Positions 33,648 to 43,439 of a stretch of 64,000 nucleotides of DNA are shown piece by piece. Numbering within the stretch: position 1 is the first letter of the stretch; the number at the start of each line of letters is the position of its first letter. This stretch comes from Poecilobothrus nobilitatus (lineage: Eukaryota; Arthropoda; Insecta; Diptera; Dolichopodidae): assembly GCA_947095535.1 (NCBI GenBank), contig OX352772.1, positions 182,956,240 through 183,020,239 of the forward strand, written 5' to 3'. Below the pieces are notes generated by a model. The model was not told the origin of the DNA. It searched no databases and saw only the letters and a program-made list of their open reading frames with translations. The translations under genes were made by a program, and so were the position numbers.

Positions 33648-35687
33648 TTTTATTTCATGAAATGAGGAATGAATAACCTCACTCCAAGTAAAATAGTTTC
33701 ACTAATCGCATTTGCTGCAAATTTAACATTTCTGTTGCGGAAGCAGAATGACCAATCAAAGGCTCTAAAAAAGTTGTTAAGGCCCTCCCAATCAGCATGG
33801 CTGTAACGCCAAACTAGTTTTTTGGGAAGGAACCTCTGGTTGGAGATTGGGCTTACCCGGAAACTTGTGTTAACCAAACAATGATCGGAATTACCAAGGG
33901 GGCAACCAACTGAAACCACATATTTTTCAGGGTGTGTGGTGAGGAACAGATCCAAGAGGTGATCTTCATGATCAGCACGGTCCGGGATTCTAGTGGGATT
34001 TTGGACAAGTTGAGAAAGGTGGAACAGTGTGGAGAATAGTTCAACTTGTTTCCCAATTGAGTTTTGACTCGGGGAGATGTTGCTAGAAAAATGAAGCCAG
34101 TCCCTGTTATGAATGTTGCAATCTCCCGCCAGAACAATTTCAGTTTCTGGAGATGCGTCCAAAATTTCATTGATCTGGTTCGATAGATTTTCAATTTCCA
34201 TAGCAGTTTCTTGTTCATTTGAGTTGGGCGATCTGTATAGAAAACAGAAATGTATGACATGCTTTTCAACGAGAATTTTGACCCAAATGTAATGAAAGGT
34301 TGGGCTAGAACATTTATATTTTGGAAGTGTGTTGAAAGCGATGTCATTTTTTATATAGACAGCGATATCTCTTTTGGGTATGAAGTGTGAAATAAGTGAG
34401 TAGCCGGTAACTTTAAAGTTATCATTGTGGTTACTGACTTGTGTTTCACAAAGGGCTAAGACTGCTGGTTTAATTAAACTAAGATGGAAATCGACGGCAT
34501 GAAAATTCGTTTGCAACCCGCGTATGTTACAGAAATTAACATTCAAATTGGTAATTTTGATGGAAAAAAAAAATTTAATATAGAAGAAAAGTTAAAATAA
34601 TAAATAGTAATATTAAAATTGAAATCTAGTTTAAAATTAAAATCAAACGCAATATTAAAAGAAATCAGAGTTGAAATTGTAATTAAAGTCAAAATTAGAC
34701 TTAAAATCAATTTCAAAATTAACCAAGATCAAAATCTGACTGATAAATTAAAGTATGTAAATTAAGATTAAAGTAAAAATTAAAATTTATTCAAAATTAA
34801 AATCAAAAGTAAAAGTGCACGATTTAAATAACCCGAACTTGACAACACTTTAAAATAAATGACTATAAATGCCAATATCAATACTTTATATCAACATTAA
34901 TACTTTTCAATATTTTGCCTTGAGCGAGCAAATGGTTTATAACAACGTTCAACAGTTTTGAACATACACTTTTAAGTGACCTTATTGAACGCAGGTACAA
35001 CCAAAGACTCACCAAAAGCAAAACTTACCACCAGAAATTAATCAATTAAGTTACGGTAATTACTATGGTGATATTAAAAAAAAATTGAGCGAAGTGGGAG
35101 TCAAAGAAGAACACCAGCATCCATCATACGTGTAGGAGAGAGATGGATATATAATTGTTTTGTTTACAACAAGCTGATATTAAAATGAAATGAATAAAAA
35201 AGAAAAGTAAATTAATGTAAACAAAATTAACCGAGCGCGTTTAATTATAAATTATAATTTAAATCAAAAACAAAAATTAAAAAATTTATGTAGTTCGAAA
35301 AAAAAAAAAAAAAGAATAAATCAAAAATGAAAAAAAAACAAAAAGGTTAATGTGTAGATAAATTAATATGCTTAAAAAAAAAAAAAAATAAAATTTGTAA
35401 GTTGTTCTTAAATAATTAATTAAGAATACTTATCTTGCCGCCATTTTGGAGTGCAGCCATATAATTTAAAATTGAGTTTAATTTACACTACACTTTTAAA
35501 TAATTTTTGGTGAAAGAAAAAAAAAAAATTAATTAAGAAGTACTCTAGTTTAATTTCAGTAATTTTAATAATTTTAAAAAATTTAAATAAAAAAAAAAAG
35601 AGTTTTTAACTAATTTTAAAGAAGTGTTGTCACTTTAACTCACAAGGTTACAAACAAAAAAAAACAAAATTAAATTCAAATAAATTT
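33648..35687 (-). mobile_element. Non-LTR fragment truncated at its 3' end, inside the Polinton
   Basis: Inserted between two copies of ATAAATTT (33640-33647 and 35680-35687). The orientation is minus: 35687 is the 5' end and 33648 the 3' end. It holds ~1.1 kb of AT-rich leader, then an ORF for an AP-type endonuclease domain. Its 3' end is a short A-run following AATAAA, directly after the stop codon. The whole reverse transcriptase is missing. Most non-LTR copies are 5'-truncated, so loss of the 3' half is unusual. Confidence 0.75.
33650..34546 (-). CDS. Endonuclease domain of a jockey-like non-LTR ORF2 (C-terminally truncated)
   Basis: 298 residues, intact. Endonuclease/exonuclease/phosphatase fold: MNVNFCNIRGLQTNF, ALCETQVSNHND with the metal-binding Glu, FLYRSPNSNEQET, IVLAGDCNIHNRDWLHFSS (GDxN), LDLFLTTHPEKY and PLGNSDHCLVN with the catalytic SDH. 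All expected active-site residues are present. It nicks target DNA in family members. The reading ends IPHFMK then stop, two bases before the insertion end; linker and RT are absent. Confidence 0.88.
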   Translation of the reverse strand: MNVNFCNIRGLQTNFHAVDFHLSLIKPAVLALCETQVSNHNDNFKVTGYSLISHFIPKRDIAVYIKNDIAFNTLPKYKCSSPTFHYIWVKILVEKHVIHFCFLYRSPNSNEQETAMEIENLSNQINEILDASPETEIVLAGDCNIHNRDWLHFSSNISPSQNSIGKQVELFSTLFHLSQLVQNPTRIPDRADHEDHLLDLFLTTHPEKYVVSVGCPLGNSDHCLVNTSFRVSPISNQRFLPKKLVWRYSHADWEGLNNFFRAFDWSFCFRNRNVKFAANAISETILLGVRLFIPHFMK

Positions 35688-36197
35688 CCACTAAAATTTA
35701 ATTATGCTGGAGGAACAATTAAAAAACTTACATTGGAACTAGATGAGTATACCCGATTTTGTCTTATGTTAGACTTTATTCAAGCAGTGATGTCATATAA
35801 CAATGGAGCCGAATTGAATGTACGAGAATATGTATTAAAATATTTTGAGAGATGTATTGCAAAGAATAATCTTAAACTGGAATAAGAAGATTTCTATATT
35901 CCTATGAATTTGCATATAGCTCAATGCAACTATTCCCGGCTCTTATGAAATACCATTATTTATGTCTGAAAAAATATATTGGTCAACAATAAATAAAACA
36001 AATATTTTTTAAAACCAATTTTTATTATTATCTTTTATTAAAAACATATATAAATTCATATAATTTTTTACAGCAAATCTTTGCAAATTTTCCGTATTTT
36101 GATGGTGGGGACAAATGGTGATGAAATTCCTTACTTTTTGTAGAGGTGGAATTTTATTATCTAAAATGATAACTTTCACTTTTGAATTTGAAAAAAC

Positions 36198-36542
36198 CTA
36201 TCTAAAAATTGTTTTTTTTTTAAGACCTTTTACATAAATGATATCAAATGATGTTAAATGTTTCTCTAAGATATTTTTTAATTGTAGATATTCTATAAAA
36301 CCATCATTCCAGTCCAACATATTAATTTTCTTCTTGTTATATTCATTTTGTTGTTTAGCATCAAAATTTAATTCTTCAAATGAATATGGTGCTTTAAACA
36401 TAAATAGCATTGGTACAAGAGAACCATCAGATATCATAGAAAATTCTTTTAAAAAATATTCTCTATTATTTCCAATAACAAATTCTAAATCAACTATAGC
36501 CCTCCTGCTGCTGCTGCTGTTGTTGTTGTTGCTGCTGTTCAT
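36198..36542 (-). CDS. Polinton accessory protein with IVD motif, unknown function
   Basis: 114 residues: MNSSNNNNSSSSRRAIVDLE, then IGNNREYFLKEFSMI, MFKAPYSFEELNFDAKQQNEY, NMLDWNDGFIEYLQLKNILE and FDIIYVKGLKKKTI. The IVD..N.EFIxKE.A and YVKG..K signatures occur in a protein of insect Polintons; an RNase-H-like fold would be plausible but cannot be shown here. Its first 25 residues resemble the N-terminal part of the protein at 32504. The C-terminus seems short. Confidence 0.5.
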   Translation of the reverse strand: MNSSNNNNSSSSRRAIVDLEFVIGNNREYFLKEFSMISDGSLVPMLFMFKAPYSFEELNFDAKQQNEYNKKKINMLDWNDGFIEYLQLKNILEKHLTSFDIIYVKGLKKKTIFR

Positions 36543-36754
36543 TTTTTATTCTTTACTACTCGTATATATTAAAATAAACAAATAGTGTAATAGCAAACAA
36601 TAGTAGCAGCAGCATTACATTTTATTTATACTTTTGATTTCAGCAACCATCTGGTGGGGGGGGGATACCTAAAGATTGTTATTATTATTATTTTTTTTTT
36701 TTTTAATGTTTATTTGTTGTAAATCAACGCTAAGGTCTGGCAACAGTTGACCCG

Positions 36755-36985
36755 GAGACATGGCGATGACGTCCGTCGCAGCCCTGGGCCCTCAGCCCCT
36801 CCGGGCGCTCGGGCACTCGGGCGCTAGATCCCAAGAGCCGGGAACGTTGTTAGAGCCAGTCTTCCGGAAGTCCGTTACCGGAACCGGTCCTCCCGAAGTC
36901 CGTTGCCAGAATCGGTCTTCCAGACGTCTGTTTCTAGAACCGGTCCTCTGGAAGTCCGTTGTCGGAGCCGCTCCTGCTGAAATAA
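36755..36985. repeat. GC-rich island with four 28-bp tandem units
   Basis: A sharply GC-rich block in an AT-rich element. Four imperfect 28-bp units run 36864-36891, 36892-36919, 36920-36947 and 36948-36975, each based on GGAAGTCCGTT and AGAACCGGTCCT. Unit length is not a multiple of three, so the open frames across it are probably fortuitous. Its origin is unclear. Confidence 0.75.
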
Positions 36986-37062
36986 GACATTGATGCTTAT
37001 GGGTAGTAATAGGGGGTAAATAAAAAAAAAAACGAAACAAAATTACTAATATATATATATTT

Positions 37063-37433
37063 TTATTTTAATAATTTTTCTTGAGAATTTATATCTACAG
37101 CAGGAATAAGATCAAACAATGCCATATTCCATCTGTCCTTGTCACGTCCCGTAAATTTAAAATAAAAATAAGTACTATTTAATTCAGTCAATTGTGACTG
37201 AGTTGTTACCTTTTTGGAGAATCGCTCTGACATGAAAAATATAGTGATTTCCTTGCTCAATGGATCTTGCACTTCACACAATACCTCTGTTTGTCCTCTT
37301 TTCGTATCTAAAAATCTCCAAGATACCACCTCATACATTTTATCTATTATCAAAAAATCATTGTTTCGGTATGGTTCATTTTCACCCTTCCCCAACGAAA
37401 TTAAGTTTTCAATAAAAGCCTGCAAAATTATAT
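37063..37433 (-). CDS. Polinton minus-strand gene, possible nucleic-acid-binding protein
   Basis: Readable protein from QAFIENLISLGKG to the stop at 37063: FLIIDKMYEVVSWRFLDTKRG, TEVLCEVQDPLSKEITIFFM, SERFSKKVTTQSQLTELN and YFYFKFTGRDKDRWNMALF. Alternating beta-strand pattern and a MSERF block recall small OB-fold-like proteins in insect Polintons, possibly ssDNA-binding; this is inference. Just upstream the minus strand reads TATAATTTTGCAG before the coding block, a good 3' splice site, so the first exon may lie further right. Confidence 0.4.
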
Positions 37434-37539
37434 ATATATATATGTAAATAGATATAGAAAATATATTGTAAAAATCACCATTGTTATATTTGTTTTTTTT
37501 TTTCAATATGAACTGATTTTGACATAAGTTAATTAACAT

Positions 37540-38454
37540 CAGTTTATATACATTTGTAAAATATTGCCCCCCTACCTAATATATGTTTTTAACATGATAT
37601 AATATCATTAAATTTTTTTTTTTTTTTCTTGTATCTAATATCAATTTATTTGTAATTATAATGAACACACATCTAACCACCAAATATTACACATTAAATA
37701 TTTATGAATTTATTATGCAATACCTGTTGTAACTTTTGTATAAATTAGTTGTTAACTCAATGTATAAATTAGTTGTTATTAAAATAAAATATAAAATGTA
37801 ATGTAAACATCATTGAAAGATATTATAAAAAAAAAAAAAAAAACAACATTGATTTGACTATTTACACATTGTTGCACATTCATTTGACTCATTAAACATA
37901 TGTGTGTTATTATTATTAACACATAAACACACACACACACATGTCCCAGACAGCACATTTTTTATTTAGTATTATAGTATAGTAGATATTATTTACACAA
38001 ATTAATTTTGTAAATATACATATGGAAGTTAGACATATATTTTTTTTTTTTTTTTTTTAAATTTTACAGGTTTTAAATGTTTATATTTTTTTTTTTTTTA
38101 TTGAAAATTAAATATTCCTTTCACTTTTTCCACATCATGACTTTGTTGGTATATAGTTTCAATTTTGTAATAATTTGATTAATATGCAACATTGTAGTAA
38201 TTCATTAGAAAAACTCAATATTCCTTTTATGTTCTGATATGTTATATATATATATATATATTCAAATTATGCAATCAAGTTAGTTTCGGTTTATCTATAT
38301 AGAATTAGAAAAATTTGTATATATATACAATTAACTTCTTCAGTTTACGTGTTAAATCACTAAATTTAAGACTAAGTTAAAGCCATTTATAGACTAAATT
38401 AATATTGTTTTAATATAAGAAAAGGACACTAACAAAAAAAAATAAAAAATAAAA
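37540..38454. other. AT-rich intergenic stretch in the Polinton
   Basis: Long T and A runs, a short CA repeat at 37930-37940 and a TA run near 38245. No gene recognised. A promoter for polB or a first exon for the 37063 gene could lie here. Confidence 0.5.
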
Positions 38455-41400
38455 ATGAGTTCAGAAAACAAAAGAATTAAATTGCAATGTGATAAATGTG
38501 AAAAAGTGTTTACAAGATGACAATTTAAAAAGATATAAATGTGAAACACAATTAAAACATAATTGTGAAATATGTAAAAAATAATTTAATAGAAATGATA
38601 ATTTATTAAGACATAAAAAGAGGCATCAAAAAAATTTGGAAAATGTAAAATTTTGCAGTAAGTGCAAATCAAACGTTACTACCACATCCGAACAAATAAA
38701 CATAAAACTAATGCAGCAGAAGTAATTAGATCTGATGTTAGACATATTGATGAATGTTTTCAATATAGAATAGAAACGTTTATTAGAGATAATGATGATG
38801 AAAGCATACTAAACCCATCAAACTTTCTGGAAAAGGCTCAGACCGATATAATTGAATTATTGATGCAATCATTAAAAAAGCACAACACTATAAAAGTAAA
38901 TCTTGAGCTTTTTGGTGAATATATAAAGCCAACAGAAGAAGAGTTTGAAAATATATCAATCAAATCTTTTCAAACTCGAATGTTTAGTATTACACAAGCA
39001 GATGATCTTAATGATTTTTTTGAAAAGGACGAACTTATTCAACAACAAGCAGAAGACTTGCAAGAAAAAGACAGTGGTTGGGCGTTAATCAGGATTTTAC
39101 ATATTGACATAAATATCAATAAATTTGAACCAATACGTGTGTCTAGTTATATTAAACTACCGAAAAGCATAGAAGACAAAAAAGCATGCGTTAATATTCC
39201 AAATAAAGACAACTTCTGTTTCAAGTGGTGTTTAGTATCAGCTTTACAAATTTGCATTCAAAATGCTGAACGAACATGTTCATATAAACTTAATAATATT
39301 TCTCTACCCATAGTCGAGCTAGAGTTGGGAGATGTACAACAGCTTAAGTTTAGCACTATGCAATTTCCAGCTAAATTGAACGAGTTAAATTTATTTGAAG
39401 AACTAAATAGTGAAATAAGTATTAATTTGTTTGGACTGGAAGTTATTAATAAAAAATATGAGGTTGTAGGACCATTGTATTTAACAAAATCAGAAAAAAA
39501 ATACCATGTAAATTTATTGCTATTGGAAAAGGATGATAAATTTCATTTTGTTTATATTAAAAATTTATCAAGGTTAATAAGTAGTTCTGTAACAAAACAT
39601 ATACATCAAATTTATATTTGTAATATGTGTTTGCAACATTTTCATACATTACAACAGCGTGATTTACATAAAATTGAGTGCAATAAAGTCGTTACAAAAC
39701 TTCCATCTATTGAGAAAAATACAGTCGAGTTTAAAAATTATCAACAACAATTAGAAACACCTTTTGTTATTTATGCTGATGCTGAGAGTATTTTACAACA
39801 TATTGCAACATGCAGTTCTAATCCAATGATGTCTTCAACAACAAATATTCAACAACATGTTCCAGTAGCTTTCTCCTACTGCATTAAATGTTCTTTTGAT
39901 GATAATCAAAGCTGTTACAAAGAGTTTGTTGGAGCTAACTGTGCTAAGGAATTTGTCATATCGTTAACAAAAACATGTAGTGAATTATATAAAAATATAT
40001 TTAGGATGCCAAAGCCAATGAATCTATTAACACTTGATGAGCAGGTTGAACAATTAATTCAGGAAAATTGTCACATATGTGGTAAGCATTTAGCTTTTAA
40101 TGATAGAATTAGAGACTATTGTCACTTTACCGGTAATTATAGAGGACCCGCTCATTCTAAATGTACTTTATTATATAGGCAGCCAAATTTTTTTCCCATA
40201 TTTTTTCACAATTTTTCCGGTTATGATTGCCATCTTTTATTTAAAGAACTAAACGAAGTGAATGGACATATTGGTGTCATTCCTTTGAATAAAGAACGTT
40301 ATATTTCATTATCTAAAAAAATTACAATAGATAAAAATCATTCATTTTATTTACGTTTTCTCGATAGCTTTAGATTTATGGCTTCTACCTTGAATCTTTA
40401 TGTAAAAATTTAAATGAAAACGATTTGTTTCATATAAAAAAAGAATTCAATAATAATGAAAAAATTAAACTTATGACTCGAAAGGGAGTTTTTTCCTATG
40501 AGTATTTAAATTCCATTGAACGATTTGACGAAAGAAGTTTACCTTCACAACAAGCTTTTACCAATCATATGACAAACACATCATGTACTGATGAAGACTA
40601 CCTTCATGCCATTAATGTATGGAATACGTTTGATTGTCAAAACGTATGGGACTATTTAAAACTTTACCTTAAAACAGATGTGCTTATTTTGACTGATGTT
40701 TTTGAAAACTTTCGAAAAATATGTTAGAAAATCTATTCTTTAGATCCTGCAAATTTTTATACTACCCCAGGTTTGTCATGGGCAGCTATGTTAAAATACA
40801 CAGATATCAAATTACAATTATTAACTGATATTGACAAGTATAATTTCTTTCAAAAAGGGATACGTGGTGGAATTAGTCAGTGCTCACTTAGACATTCAGT
40901 AGCAAATAATAAATTCATGCGAGAATCTTATAAAAGAAACGAACCTTTCAAATACATAGCATATGAAGACGCTAACCATTTATATGGATGGGCAATGATC
41001 CAATATTTACCACATAAAGATTTTCAGTGGGTTGACGTTACTGAAAATATTGATGTGCTTTCAGTTGCCGATGATTCGGAAACTGGTTACGTTTTAGAAG
41101 TGGATTTAGATTACCCACAACATTTACATGATTTACACAATGACTTTCCTTTTTGTGCTGAAAACAAAGTTCCACCAACAGATAAAATTCCCAAACTCTT
41201 AGTTGACTTAACAAACAAACACAAATACATAATCCATTATCGAAATTTAAAACAGTGTCTTCGAAACGGTATTTATAGAGTGCTAAAATTCACACAAAGC
41301 AATTGGTTAAAAAAATATATTGATTTAAATAACTCACATAGGTCAGTTGCTAAAAATACTTACATACAATTTATGCACAGGATTTAAATAAAGTAGCTTT

Positions 41401-41482
41401 AAGTTCATTAGATAATAAAAGATATGTGATCGCAGATAAAATAAACACATATGCTTGGGGGCATTATGCCATTGAGCAATAA
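38455..41482 (+). pseudogene. polB: Polinton protein-primed DNA polymerase B, internally deleted
   Basis: N-terminal C2H2-like zinc-finger pieces (LQCDKCEKVFTR, RNDNLLRHKKRHQ) in 38470-38650, with stops. The main open part is 38662-40413. Proofreading motifs are readable: Exo I VIYADAESIL, Exo II NFSGYDCHLLF, Exo III YLKTDVLILTDVF (40425-40727). Polymerase motif A reads YEDANHLYGWAM (40773-41387). After about 41350 the sequence jumps to the C-terminal end (LNKVALSSLDNKRYVI, YAWGHY), so the palm motifs B and C are deleted. Also a frameshift near 40385 and an in-frame TAG at 40725. Inactive. Confidence 0.92.
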
Positions 41483-41949
41483 TTGTAAAAAAAAAAATCA
41501 AGTTTTTGTTAGTTTAGTTTTAATAAAAAAAAAAATATAATTTAAAGATGAATAAAAAGAAAAAAAATATATTATTTAAACCAACAGGAACAAACTTGTT
41601 TTTTATTATTACAAAAAAAAAAAAAAAGAAATCGAATCTTAAGTATGTTCAATAATTTTTAGCTTAGCGAAGTTTTTAAGCTGTTGAAAACTTTAAATAA
41701 AACCAGAGACAAATAAAAAACGTTTCTTAAATATAAAAATATATAAATTGACAGTAAAAGTTTAAATAAAATTCAAATTTATCTGATTATTTATATTTTA
41801 ATTTAACCATAAAACTTCTCAAAGTTCATAATATTTCATTATATTTCAACCGTTTAACTCAAAACTTTTATTATTTATTTTATAAATAATATATTTATTA
41901 TAACAAAACATTTCATTTAAAATTATTTTGTATACATTTCTTTATGTAC
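41483..41949. other. AT-rich spacer before right inverted repeat
   Basis: Poly-A-rich sequence without a gene. Contains the 41893-41940 segment shared in direct orientation with 26567-26620. Confidence 0.5.
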
Positions 41950-43148
41950 CTATTCAAATCAAACTTTTTTTTTCAAGTAAATATTAAAGTTTAAACTTTA
42001 ATAATAATGAATTTTGAAAACTTTTCATATTTTTACCTTACTAATTTTTTTGCTTAAGGTTGGGAGGACTTAAATTGTTATAATAGAATATAAATTTGAT
42101 TTTTGGTAAATATGTTTAACCTTTGTTAATAATAATTTTGTATTTAAACCAAACTTTGAAATTTTTAAACCCAAACTTTAAAAACTTTTCACATTTTCAA
42201 CCTAATTTAGAATATTCAGCACTATATTCAGCTTAAGCCTTTTAAATTACCAATTAAAATATAACTGATGTAGTAACCACAAAATTAAATTTAGTTTAAA
42301 CTTTTAAACCAAACTTTGAAAACTCTTCATATCTTCATCCTACTAATTTTTTTGCATAAGGTTAGGACAACTCAAATTGTTATAATAGAATGTAAATTTG
42401 ATTTTTGGTAAATATGTTTAAACTTTAATAATAATTTTGTATTTAAATCAAACTATAAAAACTTTCCATATCTTCACTCTACTAATTTTTTGCATAAGGT
42501 TAGGATAACTCAAATTGTTATAATAGAATGTAAATTTAACGTTTGGTAAATATGTTTAAACTTTAATAATAATTTTGTATTTAAACCAAACTTTGAAATT
42601 TTTAAACAAAACTTTAAAATTTTTCATATTTTTATCCTAATTTAAAATATTAAAGCTTAAGCTACAGCTTAAGCTTTTTAAATTGCAAATTAAAACATAA
42701 CTGATGTAGTAACTACAAAGTTAAATTTAGAATAATTAATAAACTTTAATAATAATAAACTTTAAAAACTTTTAACCCAATCTTTGAAAACTTTTCATAT
42801 CTTCATCCTACTAATTTTTTTGCATAAGGTTAGGAGAACTCAAATTGTTATAATAGAATGTAAATTTGATTTTTGGTAAATATGTTTAAGCTTTAATAAT
42901 AATTTTGTATTTAAATCAAACTTTGAAATTTTTAAACCAAACTTTAAAAACTTTTCATATTTTTATCCTAATTTAAAATATTCAGCACTATAGCTATTTA
43001 AATTTAAAATATCAAAGACAAAATCCTTTTTACTAATTTTGCATACTTTTTGGACGAGTGTATGCAAATAATTTTTTTGCATACTTTTAGGAGGACTAAA
43101 AGCTTTAAAAAGCGCCTCCTGCACCAGAACCGGCACATCCATACTACT
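41950..43148 (-). repeat. Polinton right terminal inverted repeat
   Basis: About 1.2 kb, inverted relative to 25455-26530. The outermost 120 bp match closely. It carries four internal units marked by AAATTGTTATAATAGAATGT (about 42073, 42376, 42512 and 42842) against three in the left repeat. Confidence 0.85.
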
Positions 43149-43320
43149 TGAACACCTGTTCTAAAGAAATTAAACATTTTATGCCTCCATTCAAAGTTGG
43201 CATCTTGTAACGTTTACGTTACAAAAGATGCCCACCCTTAAACTGTCGCATTGTCAAGCTGGCGTAACACGGAATTCGGAACTTCGTCTGTTATGCGCAG
43301 ATTATACTCCCATCAAATGT
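43149..43320 (+). pseudogene. Non-LTR retrotransposon RT, relic piece 3
   Basis: After the Polinton the old ORF2 resumes in phase: CSKEIKHFMPPFKVG, a block found near the C-terminus of jockey/CR1-type RT proteins, then stops and RNFVCYAQIILPSNV. Together with 1120-1582 and 25056-25454 this is one element split twice. Confidence 0.75.
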
Positions 43321-43439
43321 CAAGGTGTAAAATTTCACCAATATTAACTAATAACTTTTTTTTGTGTATTATAATTTTTAATTTCATTTTAAATTGGAAT
43401 ATTTTGTTACAACGAGAAAATTCTAATTAGAATTTTCCC
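43321..43439. other. AT-rich junction sequence
   Basis: No gene or repeat identity recognised between the end of the non-LTR relic and the start of the Gypsy C fragment. Confidence 0.4.

Larger units (their letters stand above)
33375..36014 (+). pseudogene. Polinton gene of unknown function split by a retrotransposon
   Basis: The first part (33375-33647) starts MESTSNIETFEKQRKG, has a Ser/Asn run from a CAG repeat and continues IQIGFNVENFAATIIFQRN. It is cut by a 2,040-bp non-LTR fragment inserted at ATAAATTT. The second part resumes at 35688 with NYAGGTIKKLTLELDEY and YNNGAELNVREYVLKYFE, in the same phase. A stop at 35885 and a frameshift near 35930 follow. I recognise the protein as a type found in insect Polintons but know no function for it. 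Confidence 0.6.
25455..43148. mobile_element. Maverick/Polinton element (17.7 kb, degraded)
   Basis: Termini are inverted repeats starting AGTAGTATGGAT. Flanks TGAAGA (25449-25454) and TGAACA (43149-43154) form a 6-bp target duplication with one mismatch, the size expected for Polintons. Genes recognised: integrase (-), packaging ATPase (+), small hydrophobic virion-type protein (+), structural candidates (+), major capsid protein (+), adenain-like protease (+), two accessory genes on the minus strand and PolB (+). Most are interrupted, so the copy is dead. A 2,040-bp non-LTR insertion lies at 33648-35687. Confidence 0.93.

Noticed and set aside
36792..37040. Coding region across the GC-rich island on either strand
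   Set aside because: Open frames there follow from GC-rich 28-bp repeats; the unit is not a multiple of three and the peptides show no family resemblance.
37918..37942. CA-rich tract as regulatory or CRISPR-like repeat
   Set aside because: A short dinucleotide microsatellite only, with no spacer-repeat structure.
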